Of a DNA stretch of 64,000 nt, positions 1 through 8,756 are shown in pieces. Position 1 is the stretch's first letter; the number at the start of each line of letters is the position of its first letter. Source of the stretch: Afipia sp. P52-10. Its GTDB lineage: Bacteria; Pseudomonadota; Alphaproteobacteria; Rhizobiales; Xanthobacteraceae. Where the stretch lies: NCBI RefSeq assembly GCF_000516555.1, contig NZ_AZSJ01000003.1:2718582-2782581 (forward strand), given 5' to 3'. The position numbers and the translations under genes were made by a program. The notes beneath the pieces are model-generated. The model was not told where the DNA came from. It ran no database searches and saw only the letters and a list, made by a program, of their open reading frames with translations.

Positions 1-1
1 A

Positions 2-1231
2 CAGCGCGACGCATTCGACGCGCTGTTTCAAGTTTGGAGTTCGGAGGGGAGCTGGTTCAATGGATTCCATATCTGGAACTGGGATCCGACGAATGCGTAC
101 TCTCCTACGGGTTACTCTCCGATGGATAAACCCGCAGAGGCGCTGATCACAGATTGGTTCGCCGGCGAGATCGGGACACCGCCTCGGACCGTGGCCGGCT
201 CGCCTGATGCCGATCTGATCGACGTTGGGCGAGGCGATGACAATCTCTCTGGCGGGCTCGGCGACGACATGATCCGCGGTGGTGCCGGCAACGATACAAT
301 CGTCGGAGGACCGGATTCGATCCCGAGGCTCGAGAGTTCGACGGTCACGGTGACCGGCTTCGGCTCAGTGCTCGATGGGATCGGCGCCCGAATGCAATTG
401 CTGGTGAACGATCAGCCGGTTGGCGATGTCATTGAATTTCGTTCAGCCGCCGGGCCTTCCGACTATCAGACGTTCGATATCACCTTTGAGAATCCATCTG
501 AGATCTCCAGTCTCAGGCTCGCGTTCATCAATGACGAAAGCAACAAGGGAGGTGATCGTAATCTTTATATCAAGGACATCGTCGTTAACGGTCAGCATTT
601 GAGCGCCACCGATAGTGTGAACACGAGTTCGCCCGGAACTTGGAATCTCTATCATAACGCATCCATCGATTACGACATGAGCCAGAGGCAGTCCCTGTTC
701 TTCGGCGCGAGTACAGATAACGATGTTATCGACGGAGGCCCGGGCAACGACCTGATACGCGGAGGGGCTGGCAACGACAGAATTGGCGGAGGTATCGGAA
801 ATGATACGGTCTATGGCGGGATTGGCGATGATTGGATCGATGGCGGCACAGGAAGCGACAAACTCTATGGCGATGACGGCAACGATGTCGTGATCGGAGG
901 CGAGGGAAATGACTACCTGTTCGGATTGAATGGCGATGATACTTTGAATGGCGGTCCTGGAAACGACTATCTGCACGGCGGTAATGGATCGGATACATTC
1001 GTCTTTGAGCCCGGGTTCGGGGCCGACATTATCGGCCAGTTTCACGACGGCGCAGGGACGGAGGATACGATCCAATTCGATCGGACGATCTTTGCGGATT
1101 TCGCCGAGGTGCAGGAGCGAATGGTTCAGGTCGGAGCAAGCGTTTTCATAATGGCAGAGAATGGCGACTCCGTTGAACTTCAGCGGGTGACGCTGGCGCA
1201 AATGGGGGCCGACGATTTCTTGTTCGTTTAG
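2..1231 (+). CDS. Secreted glycoside hydrolase with carbohydrate-binding module and RTX repeats (C-terminal part)
   Basis: The frame is open from the window edge, so the gene begins upstream; 409 residues are visible. The first ~48 residues (including GFHIWNWDPTNAYSP and MDKPAEALITDWF) look like the last strand and helix of a TIM-barrel glycosidase of the GH113-like kind. A short block of GGxGxD nonapeptides follows (224-310). Next comes a ~90-residue beta-rich segment (about 335-601, with LLVNDQPVGD and LYIKDIVVNG) that resembles the calcium-dependent xylan-binding CBM60 type. A second, longer RTX array lies at 716-997, then a C-terminal tail of the type used as a type I secretion signal. 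The expected role is extracellular polysaccharide hydrolysis or remodelling after calcium-driven folding outside the cell. The catalytic domain lies outside the window, so its family and substrate are inferred. Confidence 0.8.
   Translation, partial: QRDAFDALFQVWSSEGSWFNGFHIWNWDPTNAYSPTGYSPMDKPAEALITDWFAGEIGTPPRTVAGSPDADLIDVGRGDDNLSGGLGDDMIRGGAGNDTIVGGPDSIPRLESSTVTVTGFGSVLDGIGARMQLLVNDQPVGDVIEFRSAAGPSDYQTFDITFENPSEISSLRLAFINDESNKGGDRNLYIKDIVVNGQHLSATDSVNTSSPGTWNLYHNASIDYDMSQRQSLFFGASTDNDVIDGGPGNDLIRGGAGNDRIGGGIGNDTVYGGIGDDWIDGGTGSDKLYGDDGNDVVIGGEGNDYLFGLNGDDTLNGGPGNDYLHGGNGSDTFVFEPGFGADIIGQFHDGAGTEDTIQFDRTIFADFAEVQERMVQVGASVFIMAENGDSVELQRVTLAQMGADDFLFV
716..997 (+). repeat. RTX (GGxGxDxUx) calcium-binding nonapeptide array
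   Basis: About ten consecutive nonapeptides such as GGPGNDLIR, GGAGNDRIG and GGIGNDTVY lie inside the glycosidase gene. They form the parallel beta-roll that binds calcium in type I secreted proteins. A shorter array of the same kind lies at 224-310, separated from this one by the putative carbohydrate-binding domain. Confidence 0.9.
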
Positions 1232-1265
1232 GTATCGAATGCATTCGGAGGCAAATTCGATGCTA

Positions 1266-1583
1266 TCAGGGTTCGGGTAACTTGAGGCGCTTCGGGGCAT
1301 TGACCAACGCAGCAGACTGATTGTTGGGATTCCACTTCACAACAAGTTCGATGTCGGGAGCATCGCCGATGATGTCGAGGAAGGTGACGCCCGAAAATCC
1401 AGCGGCGGCGAGCGAGTGTGGAAGGAGCGATACGCCGGCACCCATTGATACGAGGCTCAGGACATGTGATTGCCAGCTAGCGGACAAACGCTGCGATCTC
1501 GTGTTTACTTGCGCGTGTTTACCTGCTCGTATTTGCTTGGCGAATCTCGGATAAATTCCGCAGGCTACGAGCTGATGGCGCAT
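1266..1583 (-). pseudogene. Truncated LysR-type regulator, effector-domain remnant
   Basis: This 105-residue frame carries the signature of the last third of a LysR effector-binding domain: LVSMGAGVSLLPHSL, then GVTFLDI, DIELVVKW and a closing NAPKRLKL helix. Intact LysR proteins have about 300 residues with an N-terminal winged helix. That part is missing, and the upstream DNA is occupied by the divergent CoA-transferase gene starting 15 bases away. Seen: a fragment with convincing family motifs. Inferred: a formerly divergent regulator of the CoA-transferase, cut down by deletion. It is unlikely to bind DNA; it could still be translated as a short peptide. Confidence 0.6.
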
Positions 1584-1598
1584 AGGAGCAACTGACCC

Positions 1599-2798
1599 AT
1601 GAATCGTGCATTGACAGGCGTCCGCGTCATCGATCTGACAGCGGTGATCGCGGGTCCGTTGGGTACGCGGACGCTTGCCGAGTACGGCGCGGACGTCATC
1701 AAGATCGAGTCGCCGACGGGAGACGTATTGCGCGCGTCATCGCCGTCGCGCAGCCAGCAGATGGGCGCCCTGTATCTGAATCTCAATCGCAACAAGCGGT
1801 CGATCGCACTCGACCTCAAGTCGCCCCAGGCGATGGACGTGATGCGGAAGCTGATCGCCGGAGCCGATGTGCTCGCACATAATATGCGGCCTGACGCGCT
1901 GAAACGGGCCGGCCTCGACTATGAGGCGTGTAAGACGATCAATCCAAAGCTGATCCACGCAGGCATCATCGGTTTCGGTCGCGGCGGCCGTTACCGGGAT
2001 CGCCCGGCCTATGACGATCTGATCCAGGCGACCAGTGGTTTTGCATCGCTGTTTTCGCGTAGCGGCGGGCCGCCGCGCTACGTGCCGATGAACATCGTCG
2101 ACCGACTGACCGGCGTGACCGCCGTTCACGCCATTCTCGCGGCCTTGTTCCACCGTGAGCGCACCGGTCAGGGGCAGGCGCTGGAAATTCCAATGTTCGA
2201 AAATCTCATCGAGTTTATGCTCGGCGACCATATGAGCGGGCACTTGTTCGATCCTCCCGCAGCCCCGATGGGCAACGTCCGCGCATTATCACCGAACCGT
2301 AGGCCGTATCCGACCAAAGACGGCGCGATTTGCGTATTGCCCGGCGTCGACAAGCATTGGAAGTCGTTCTTCGAGGTCGCAGGTCTCGAGCCGCAGTATG
2401 GTAGCGATCCGCGTTTTGCCACGGCAAGCGCGCGGGCGCAGAACATCGAGGAGGCGCTTGCGCTATTAGCCAAGGCGCTGGAGACGAAGACCACGGCGGA
2501 ATGGCTCGATCTGTTGACCAAGGCCGACATTCCCTGCGGGCCGGTGATGGCGCTGGAAGATCTGTACGATGATCCGCATCTGCAGGATGTCGGCTTCTTC
2601 GGTCGCTACGATCACCCGACCGAGGGCAAGATGACCATTCCGCGGCCGGCGGTGTGGATGTCGGAAACGCCGCCGCGGGTCGGGAATCTGGCTCCGCCGT
2701 TGGGTGCCGATACCCGCGCCGTACTCACCGAATGTGGCTACAGCGCGAGCGAAATCGATGCCCTGCTCGCGAGGGGTGTCGCGCGGACTGCGGAATAG
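1599..2798 (+). CDS. CaiB/BaiF (class III) CoA-transferase
   Basis: A 399-residue cytoplasmic protein of normal length for family III CoA-transferases, which move CoA between carboxylic acids through an enzyme-bound anhydride. The N-terminus GVRVIDLTAVIAGPLG and the ADVIKIESP block are typical. Asp168 in NIVDRLTG aligns with the catalytic aspartate of formyl-CoA transferase and CaiB, and RERTGQGQ follows as usual. It stands alone next to a decayed LysR gene. An enoyl-CoA hydratase/nitroreductase pair and a Bug receptor lie downstream on the other strand, suggesting activation of a carboxylic acid for beta-oxidation-like breakdown. The substrate cannot be read from sequence. Confidence 0.9.
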   Translation: MNRALTGVRVIDLTAVIAGPLGTRTLAEYGADVIKIESPTGDVLRASSPSRSQQMGALYLNLNRNKRSIALDLKSPQAMDVMRKLIAGADVLAHNMRPDALKRAGLDYEACKTINPKLIHAGIIGFGRGGRYRDRPAYDDLIQATSGFASLFSRSGGPPRYVPMNIVDRLTGVTAVHAILAALFHRERTGQGQALEIPMFENLIEFMLGDHMSGHLFDPPAAPMGNVRALSPNRRPYPTKDGAICVLPGVDKHWKSFFEVAGLEPQYGSDPRFATASARAQNIEEALALLAKALETKTTAEWLDLLTKADIPCGPVMALEDLYDDPHLQDVGFFGRYDHPTEGKMTIPRPAVWMSETPPRVGNLAPPLGADTRAVLTECGYSASEIDALLARGVARTAE

Positions 2799-3046
2799 CT
2801 CGGCAAAGCGCTGCTCCATGCGGTCTGGATGGCCGGCAGCATTGATGGTCGAACAAATTGATGCGCATGCTGATATTGTGTTGGCCGTCATGAGCATTCG
2901 GCGATGCCATGGACGCAGGCAGGCTTCGTGCTCATGCTGTTCGATGGATTGGTCGTAAGACGGCTGCAGGCATGATCGGGCGCGATATTCGCAGCATCGC
3001 GATCGTCCCTCCGGTGAGGGATGACGTGCCGCATCGCGACCAGCTC

Positions 3047-3841
3047 TCACCGTCCCTGAAAGTTCGGTTTCCGCTTCTGCAGGAACGCGTCGCGCGCTTC
3101 CTGATGATCGGAGGTCGCCCGTAATTCGGCCTGCCACTCGATTTCATTCTCGAGGGCGAGATTGAGATCGTCAAGTTCACCAGCCATCACGCGTTTGGTC
3201 AGCGCGATCGCCAGTGGAGCTGTTGTGGCGTAGCTTTGCGCTTTCTCGATGGCCCGCGCCAATGTGGCTCCTTTGGCGACAACCTCATCGGCAAGCCCGA
3301 TGTGGTGCGCTTCTTCGGCTGAAACGGTGCGCGCTGTCAGCAGCAAGTCGCGCGCTTTGGCATGGCCGACACGATGGGGCAATGACCACAGCAGCCCGCA
3401 ATCGGCGGCAAGGCCGATCTTGCCGAAGGATGCAACAAAACGAGCGTCGTCCGCAGCGATGACATAGTCGCACGCGGCCGCTAGCGACATGCCGGCCCCC
3501 GCCGCATGGCCCTCGACGGCCGCGACCACGGGCTTCGGACCTGCCGCAATGAAACGAACCGAATCGTGCAAAGCCTTCATTCGCGTGAGGGAATATTCGC
3601 GTGGCGTGATGCCTGGAGGCGGTTTCATCTGCGAGATGTCGCCACCGGCGCAGAACGTCTGCGCCGCTCCCGTCAGTACGATCGCCCGGCATGCCGGGTT
3701 GGCGAGATACTTCTCGAATGCGGCCCGCAATCCAAACCGGATTTCGGTGGAAAGCGCATTCTTTCGCGCCGGAGCATTCAAGGTGAGAACGGCGACGCCG
3801 TTCTCCAAGGTGCCGATAACGTTGTTGGCTGTATCGTTCAT
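3047..3841 (-). CDS. Enoyl-CoA hydratase/isomerase (crotonase, PaaG-like)
   Basis: A 264-residue crotonase-fold protein. The oxyanion-hole segments are TFCAGGDIS (63-70) and GHAAGAGMSLAAACD (111-125). The residue in the position of the second acid is Asp147 in GLAADCGLLWSLP, the arrangement seen in PaaG-type enoyl-CoA isomerases/hydratases, where one aspartate does the acid-base work. The start codon overlaps the stop of the upstream nitroreductase (ATGA), so the two are co-translated. Expected role: hydration or double-bond shift of an unsaturated acyl-CoA in an aromatic or alicyclic acid pathway. The exact substrate is unknown. Confidence 0.9.
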   Translation of the reverse strand: MNDTANNVIGTLENGVAVLTLNAPARKNALSTEIRFGLRAAFEKYLANPACRAIVLTGAAQTFCAGGDISQMKPPPGITPREYSLTRMKALHDSVRFIAAGPKPVVAAVEGHAAGAGMSLAAACDYVIAADDARFVASFGKIGLAADCGLLWSLPHRVGHAKARDLLLTARTVSAEEAHHIGLADEVVAKGATLARAIEKAQSYATTAPLAIALTKRVMAGELDDLNLALENEIEWQAELRATSDHQEARDAFLQKRKPNFQGR

Positions 3842-4512
3842 AGCCCGTCGAATCCTATCATCGTGGCAAACGTGTCGAGGTCTTCCCGGCTGGTTCTATA
3901 TCCGTTCATGGGAGACGTTTCGTCAGCGTAACCGAGCGACATTCCGGCGAACAGCATGAGGTCATCAGGTAGTTCGAGGAAGCGTCGAATGGTTTTCGGC
4001 CAATAGGCCCAGACCTCCTGCGGGCAGGTTGCAAGTCCCCGCTCGGTCGCGAGAAGCATCAATGTCTGCATGTACATACCGACATCGGACCATTGTGGCG
4101 GTCCGACACGGCGGTCGAGGCAGAAGAATAATCCGGCCGGGGCGCCGAAGAAGCGGAAATTGTGTTCTTCAAGGATGGCTTGGCCGTTTGCTTCGCGGCC
4201 GATGCCAAGAGCGTGATAGCGTTGCTCGCCTGCCTTGCTGCGGCGGCTGCGCAAAGGCTCCCACAGATTGCGCGGGTAGATATCATATTCGGGGGTCTCG
4301 CGTTCGTTGCGGGACAACTTGTCGGCGATCTCCGCGACAAACGCATTAAGTGGCGCGCCACTGAGAACATAGATTCGCCAAGGTTGCAGATTGCCGCCGG
4401 AGGGCGCGTGCCTTGCAGTCTCCAGCAGTGAACGAACGACGTCGCCGGATACGGGATCGGGCCGGAAGGCCCGAATGGCTTGACGTTTCAGAACAGCTTC
4501 GGTCACATTCAT
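3838..4512 (-). CDS. Nitroreductase-family FMN oxidoreductase
   Basis: The chosen start gives 224 residues beginning MNVTEAVLKRQAIRAF, the normal opening of the family. The frame stays open further upstream to 4653, but that stretch has no family similarity. FMN-binding features are the RQAIRAF segment and HAPSGGNLQPWRIYVL. The family uses NAD(P)H and FMN to reduce nitro groups, quinones, enones or related acceptors. It sits in an operon with the enoyl-CoA hydratase through a 4-base overlap. That suggests a redox step in the same acyl-CoA pathway, as for known nitroreductase-like enoate or ring reductases, though this is inference. Confidence 0.85.
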   Translation of the reverse strand: MNVTEAVLKRQAIRAFRPDPVSGDVVRSLLETARHAPSGGNLQPWRIYVLSGAPLNAFVAEIADKLSRNERETPEYDIYPRNLWEPLRSRRSKAGEQRYHALGIGREANGQAILEEHNFRFFGAPAGLFFCLDRRVGPPQWSDVGMYMQTLMLLATERGLATCPQEVWAYWPKTIRRFLELPDDLMLFAGMSLGYADETSPMNGYRTSREDLDTFATMIGFDGL

Positions 4513-4928
4513 TGAATCTAGCCCATGACAGTCGAGGATGCGAGCCGAGCAGGATGCGAGGATCGAGAATGCAATGTGCAGGCGCTTTGCTGCAGGATCA
4601 ATATCTCGCGGTCCATGAGCGCACCACGACGAGCCGACCGAAACCTCACGCATGCGCAGGCGGGTTCTCGGTGCGCAACGATTGATCCGCCAGCTCCGAG
4701 AATCTCATACGAGGAATACGATAGTCGCCGACACGCATGCCGAGTGTCGAGCTTGTGTCGGGACACTGATTGATGAACGCTGCTCCGTCGCAAGCTCTAG
4801 CGAACAAGCATGGTGGCGCGAAGGCCACCATGCTCATCTTGTAATGGTCGTCGTGCCGAGTGATCGCATCGGGTGCTGGCTGCCGTGATGCCGTCAACGG
4901 ACGTCGCCGATCTGAGGTCGGCGGGTGA
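4513..4928. other. Intergenic region, no gene seen
   Basis: These 416 bases lie between the nitroreductase start and the stop of the upstream Bug receptor, both on the minus strand. Short open frames occur on both strands but show no family motif or good ribosome binding site. The promoter of the nitroreductase/hydratase pair should lie here; I could not pick it out. Confidence 0.4.
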
Positions 4929-5918
4929 TCATTCAGGTTTTACACCGAGCTCATGGAGCAGCTCCAAGAGCACTTGCGTATCGTTCTTGAAGCGAGTCTG
5001 CGCTGCGTCGAACGTGCTTGGCGATTGCAGGAAATATGTAGCCAGAACCTGCTTGACCTTGGCATCTTCGCGCGCCTGGTAGAGGAGGTCGGAAAATTTC
5101 TTGACGATCTCCGGTGGCGTTCCGGTCGGCACCGCGAAGGCCGTGAACGCACGGACGCCAAGGTACTTGCCGCGAGCACCTTGTTCAACCAACGTCGCCA
5201 CATCCGGATGCGGCGGCAGCCGATCGCCGGTCACGCCGATGAGTTTACCCCGTCCGGATTGAAGCACCGGTAGGGCCGCAGCGTAGCTGCCGGCTGCGGC
5301 GTCGAGCGTCTGGCTCGCGACGTCCGCCCACATCGGCGCTTCACCGCGATAGTGAACCATTTCGACCTTCAGCCCGTATTGGCGGCTGAGCGTTTCGATC
5401 AGCAGGTGTGGGGTGGAGCCGACGCCATATCCACCGAAGTTCAGCTTGTCGAGCTTCTTTGCATAATCGACGAACTCTTTCAGATTGGTCGCGCCGGTTT
5501 TTTCGGCCGCAACCAGTGGTCCGCCCAGGCCGCTGATCGTCGTCAGATAGATGAAATCCTGCTCGGGAGCGTAGGGCAGATCCTTGACCGTAACCCGGTT
5601 CTGAATCAGCGATGAAGAGATCGTACAGAGCAGCGTGTAGCCATCGGGTGCCGCACGTTTGACTTCAGTCACGCCAAGAATGCCGCCGCCGCCGCCCTTG
5701 TTCTCGACGACCACGGGCTGCCCGATATTACGCGATAGGAAATCGCCAAAGGTGCGGGCAATCAGATCGGTCTGTCCGCCAACCGGATACGGCACGATCA
5801 GGCGGATCGGCTTGGTTGGCCAGCCTTGCGCCCAGGCGTGAGTGCGCAGCGCGGGGAGCGCGATAGCGCTCGCAGTTGCGGCCATGAATCTGCGGCGTGT
5901 CAATCGAGACATAGACAT
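4929..5918 (-). CDS. Bug-family (TctC-like) extracytoplasmic substrate-binding protein
   Basis: A 329-residue periplasmic binding protein. The N-terminus MSMSRLTRRRFMAATASAIALPALRTHAWA is a Tat-type signal with twin arginines. The mature start WPTKPIRLIVPYPVGGQTD and the VVENKGGGGGILG loop are diagnostic of the tripartite tricarboxylate transporter receptor family, which captures carboxylates such as citrate, aromatic acids or amides. No TctA/TctB membrane partners lie nearby, so it must use a transporter encoded elsewhere or act in sensing, as proposed for the many orphan Bug proteins of beta- and alphaproteobacteria. It probably serves the neighbouring CoA-dependent pathway. Confidence 0.9.
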   Translation of the reverse strand: MSMSRLTRRRFMAATASAIALPALRTHAWAQGWPTKPIRLIVPYPVGGQTDLIARTFGDFLSRNIGQPVVVENKGGGGGILGVTEVKRAAPDGYTLLCTISSSLIQNRVTVKDLPYAPEQDFIYLTTISGLGGPLVAAEKTGATNLKEFVDYAKKLDKLNFGGYGVGSTPHLLIETLSRQYGLKVEMVHYRGEAPMWADVASQTLDAAAGSYAAALPVLQSGRGKLIGVTGDRLPPHPDVATLVEQGARGKYLGVRAFTAFAVPTGTPPEIVKKFSDLLYQAREDAKVKQVLATYFLQSPSTFDAAQTRFKNDTQVLLELLHELGVKPE

Positions 5919-6313
5919 CCTCCCTGAAATCCTACCAGGGCGACGCCGCGGCAGATCTTTCGCTAGTCTTTTGCAAGCACGCCTGGATGGCGAGCATTAT
6001 TGCTATATGGTAAGCAAGTTAGGTTCCATCTTCAACCGATTTTCCGGGGTGGAGCGTCAGGGAAATTGCCCGCGACTTCATCGAAGACGCAAGAGGAAAG
6101 CGCAAAAGCATAACGCTCGTGCCTATATGAGCGTATCTCGGATTTGCGAGAGCGCAGTATTCAAGTGTTCACAGCGCATCGTCGCGGGCGAGTTTCGATG
6201 TTTGCGAAGCAATCTGCATCACTTCTGTCGTATCGGTGCTGGGCAGAATTGGCTGTAGGCTGCGGCGATCAAAGAGCTTGCAAGATTCACCGTGTCGTCC
6301 GTTCAGCGCTAGT
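5919..6313. other. Intergenic region, no gene seen
   Basis: These 395 bases separate the Bug receptor start from the end of the membrane-protein gene, both on the minus strand. I see no coding pattern and no strong hairpin beyond a short CTCG/CGAG dyad near 6138-6151. Confidence 0.35.
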
Positions 6314-6907
6314 TCACATGATCGTATCGAACAGCCGGAGGATCCATACGATCTGATAGATCAGCGCCAATGCAACGAAGGCGACGTGAAATCTCCGGTC
6401 GCTGACGAAGATTGCCGCGATGCTGGCTGCGACGAGCAAGGGTGTTCGGATCAGGTACTCGTTGCCGAAGTGTGCGAAATGAGCTTTCCCCTTCAATAGC
6501 GTGTCGATGACATCGAGCAGGTAGACCACGGCCAGCAGGCCGAAGAACCACGCACGGCGTGAGTAGAAGTAATCTTCGTAGCTGTGATAGCCCTGCATCG
6601 ATTCCGGGAAGAGCATTGCACATAGAAGAAAGAGGATGATCGAGTAGCCGATCAGAAAAACGTACTTGCCGAAGGTCCAGCTCTCGATTCGGTAGAGGCC
6701 GAATTCCCACCACCAAAAATGCACGAGCATGAGCAGCGTGAATGCGACCCATGCGAGATGAACGGCATAGAGCTTGTACTGTGTCGGGTGCTGGACGATG
6801 CGGGCCGCGCCAGACAGAAGCCGTGTGACGCCGAGGCCGATGATCATTCCGATGACGATACGGACGTGCGGGAAAACGTCGTGGATCGCGGCGATCTTCT
6901 GTTCCAA
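6314..6907 (-). CDS. Conserved hypothetical multi-pass membrane protein
   Basis: A 197-residue protein made almost entirely of hydrophobic segments: about six predicted transmembrane helices (for example residues 15-35, 47-66, 80-100, 118-137 and 156-195). Aromatic residues are frequent at the membrane edges (FWWWEFGLYR). I do not recognise a named family or catalytic motif. It is transcribed away from opgC across a ~235-base divergent region. The orderly hydrophobic pattern and minus-strand codon usage support a real gene; function is unknown. Confidence 0.75.
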   Translation of the reverse strand: MEQKIAAIHDVFPHVRIVIGMIIGLGVTRLLSGAARIVQHPTQYKLYAVHLAWVAFTLLMLVHFWWWEFGLYRIESWTFGKYVFLIGYSIILFLLCAMLFPESMQGYHSYEDYFYSRRAWFFGLLAVVYLLDVIDTLLKGKAHFAHFGNEYLIRTPLLVAASIAAIFVSDRRFHVAFVALALIYQIVWILRLFDTIM

Positions 6908-7142
6908 CTGCCAGTTCCAGCTTTGATCTATCGGATCTGTTCATATGAACGGCATCTGCCTGAAAACTCAAGAAAGCGAAAGCTGTTGTCCGCTGTTGGT
7001 GCCGCTTTCATCCCAATCGAACTCGTCATTGTTGCGGCTCGTCCGTTGTGCTTTTCCTCGCGACGTCGGCATGGCATGGTCTTGGTTGATAGACTCAAGA
7101 AGGGCGCCGCCGATCGACGAAGACGGACGGCAGGGGGAAGCG

Positions 7143-8300
7143 ATGACGATCAAGGCCGTGCTGCCGCCGAAAGTCCGCGACTATCGGCTAGACCTGCTGC
7201 GAGGGTTCGCGAACTGGGCGATCTTTCTCGATCATATCCCGAATAACATCGTCAACTGGCTGACTCAGCGCAACTATGGATTCAGCGACGCCGCCGACAT
7301 GTTCGTCTTCATCTCCGGATACACGGCCTCGTTTGTATATGCGCGCATGATGCTCGACCGCGGCTTCATTGTCGGCGGGACGCGTCTGATCAAGCGCGCC
7401 TGGCAGATCTATGTCGCCCACATTGTTCTTTTCGTGATCTATATCGCTGAGATCGGTTATCTCGCACAGCGTTATCGGGATCCCAATCTCCAGAATGAAT
7501 TCAATGTCGCGGGCTTTTTGGACAACCCGTCGCAGACGTTGTTCGAGGGGCTTATCCTGGCGTTCAAGCCGGTCAATATGGATGTGTTGCCGCTCTACAT
7601 TCTCCTGATGGCGCTCTATCCGGTGGTGTTGTGGGTGATGTTGCGGCGGCCGAACCTGACGCTCGCTGCATCGTTCCTGCTGTATCTTGCAGCGCGCCAC
7701 TATGGCTGGAATCTTGCCGCGTATCCAAGCGGAAGCTGGTATTTCAATCCATTCTGCTGGCAGTTCTACTTCATCTTTGGTGGCTGGTTCGCGCTCGGCG
7801 GAGCCGGCACGCTGATGCCATTGATCCGCTCCCGCGGTTTACTCGTGTTCGCGACCCTCTATCTCGTCTTCGCACTGGTCATGACGATGGCGGGCCGCTT
7901 TCCCGAACTCGCAGGTCTGATGCCGACGTGGCTGTACGATGCGTTCAATCCGAACGACAAGACCAATCTCGCGCCCTATCGCCTGCTGCATTTCATGATC
8001 CTGGCATTCCTGATCACGCGCTTCATGCCACGCGACTGGTCGGGGCTGCAGTGGCCTGTATTCCGACCTGTCATCGTCTGTGGCCAACAATCGCTCGAGG
8101 TGTTCTGCGCAGGTATCTTCCTCGCAGTCATTGCTCACCTGATCCTCGTCGAGGTGTCGAGCAGCGTCGGGATGCAGATTCTGGTCAGCGTGGTCGGGAT
8201 CGCATTGATGACGGTGCTTGCCTACTATCGATCCTGGTCCAAGCGGGTGGAGAAGGCGCCGGTCAAGAAGCCTGCCGACACTGAACGCGCTCCTGGATGA
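7143..8300 (+). CDS. opgC: OpgC-family membrane acyltransferase
   Basis: The ATG at 7143 follows a good ribosome binding site (GGGGGAAG) and gives 385 residues beginning MTIKAVLPPKVRDYRLDLLR. The opening YRLDLLRGFANWAIFLDHIP and the ADMFVFISGYTASFVYARM segment are hallmarks of OpgC, a ten-helix inner-membrane protein of the acyltransferase-3 type. OpgC adds succinyl groups to osmoregulated periplasmic glucans. The C-terminus is a short basic, proline-containing tail (KKPADTERAPG). No opgGH genes are adjacent, which is common. An alternative is acylation of another extracellular glycan, since the family is broad. Confidence 0.85.
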   Translation: MTIKAVLPPKVRDYRLDLLRGFANWAIFLDHIPNNIVNWLTQRNYGFSDAADMFVFISGYTASFVYARMMLDRGFIVGGTRLIKRAWQIYVAHIVLFVIYIAEIGYLAQRYRDPNLQNEFNVAGFLDNPSQTLFEGLILAFKPVNMDVLPLYILLMALYPVVLWVMLRRPNLTLAASFLLYLAARHYGWNLAAYPSGSWYFNPFCWQFYFIFGGWFALGGAGTLMPLIRSRGLLVFATLYLVFALVMTMAGRFPELAGLMPTWLYDAFNPNDKTNLAPYRLLHFMILAFLITRFMPRDWSGLQWPVFRPVIVCGQQSLEVFCAGIFLAVIAHLILVEVSSSVGMQILVSVVGIALMTVLAYYRSWSKRVEKAPVKKPADTERAPG

Positions 8301-8476
8301 TGGTCGCGCCGGATAAAACATACGGGATCGGGGCAGAGGGTCAGTACCAAAGGAATGACCGCGGTTCAGCCGGAGGCTCCTGTTGGACGGGATCACAAGT
8401 CCAACAAGCGTGCGGCTGCTTTACGATGTTCATTGTCTAGCAATGATGCTCTACTGCGGTCTGGACCGGCTAGCGG

Positions 8477-8605
8477 ATGGAGCGGTACGTGCGTAAGAAG
8501 TTCGCCCTGGTGTTTTGCGTGTTCGCCCTTGCCTCGACAATGGGCGGGTGCACGAAGTGCGGGTTCTTCTGGGATGACTGGAAACAACAGAAGAGCTGTC
8601 GCTGA
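8477..8605 (+). CDS. Small lipoprotein, about 42 residues
   Basis: A short gene with ATG at 8477 or an in-frame GTG at 8489. The product begins MERYVRKKFALVFCVFALAS: basic residues, a hydrophobic core and then the lipobox STMGGC. That would leave a mature lipid-anchored peptide of only about 18 residues ending KQQKSCR, with a CxxCGFFWDDW-type core and three cysteines including the anchor. Small lipoproteins with an NKCGFFWDD-like segment are familiar in Bradyrhizobium-type genomes, from memory rather than a search. It is followed within 25 bases by a strong hairpin. Function unknown. Confidence 0.6.
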   Translation: MERYVRKKFALVFCVFALASTMGGCTKCGFFWDDWKQQKSCR

Positions 8606-8625
8606 GCGGACTTAATAGGCTCGCT

Positions 8626-8655
8626 GGCTGGACCGCTTCCGGTCCAGCCGTTTCG
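8626..8655 (+). terminator. Hairpin terminator after the small lipoprotein gene
   Basis: A perfect 10-bp stem (GGCTGGACCG / CGGTCCAGCC) closes a CTTC tetraloop and is followed by GTTTC. It lies 20 bases after the lipoprotein stop codon. The U-tract is weak, so termination could be partial. Confidence 0.6.
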
Positions 8656-8717
8656 AGATCTCCGTCATCCCTGCCGGATGCTGAGAATGCTTTCCGAGTA
8701 GCGGCTCGCAAAGGCGC

Positions 8718-8756
8718 GGGCCTGCAGATCTCGACTGCAAAACAACCTGCAGGCCC
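8718..8756. repeat. 10-bp inverted repeat downstream of the TonB receptor gene
   Basis: GGGCCTGCAG at 8718-8727 is repeated in perfect inverse at 8747-8756, with a 19-base loop. It lies about 140 bases past the stop of the minus-strand receptor gene and could stabilise or end its transcript. No T-run follows on either strand. Confidence 0.4.

Noticed and set aside
716..997. Tandem repetition that might suggest CRISPR or minisatellite DNA
   Set aside because: The period follows GGxGxDxUx codons, units diverge at DNA level, and there are no spacers; it is a protein repeat.
4525..4888. Several short open frames between the nitroreductase and Bug genes
   Set aside because: They overlap each other on both strands, are rich in Arg and Cys, lack ribosome sites and have no recognisable motif.
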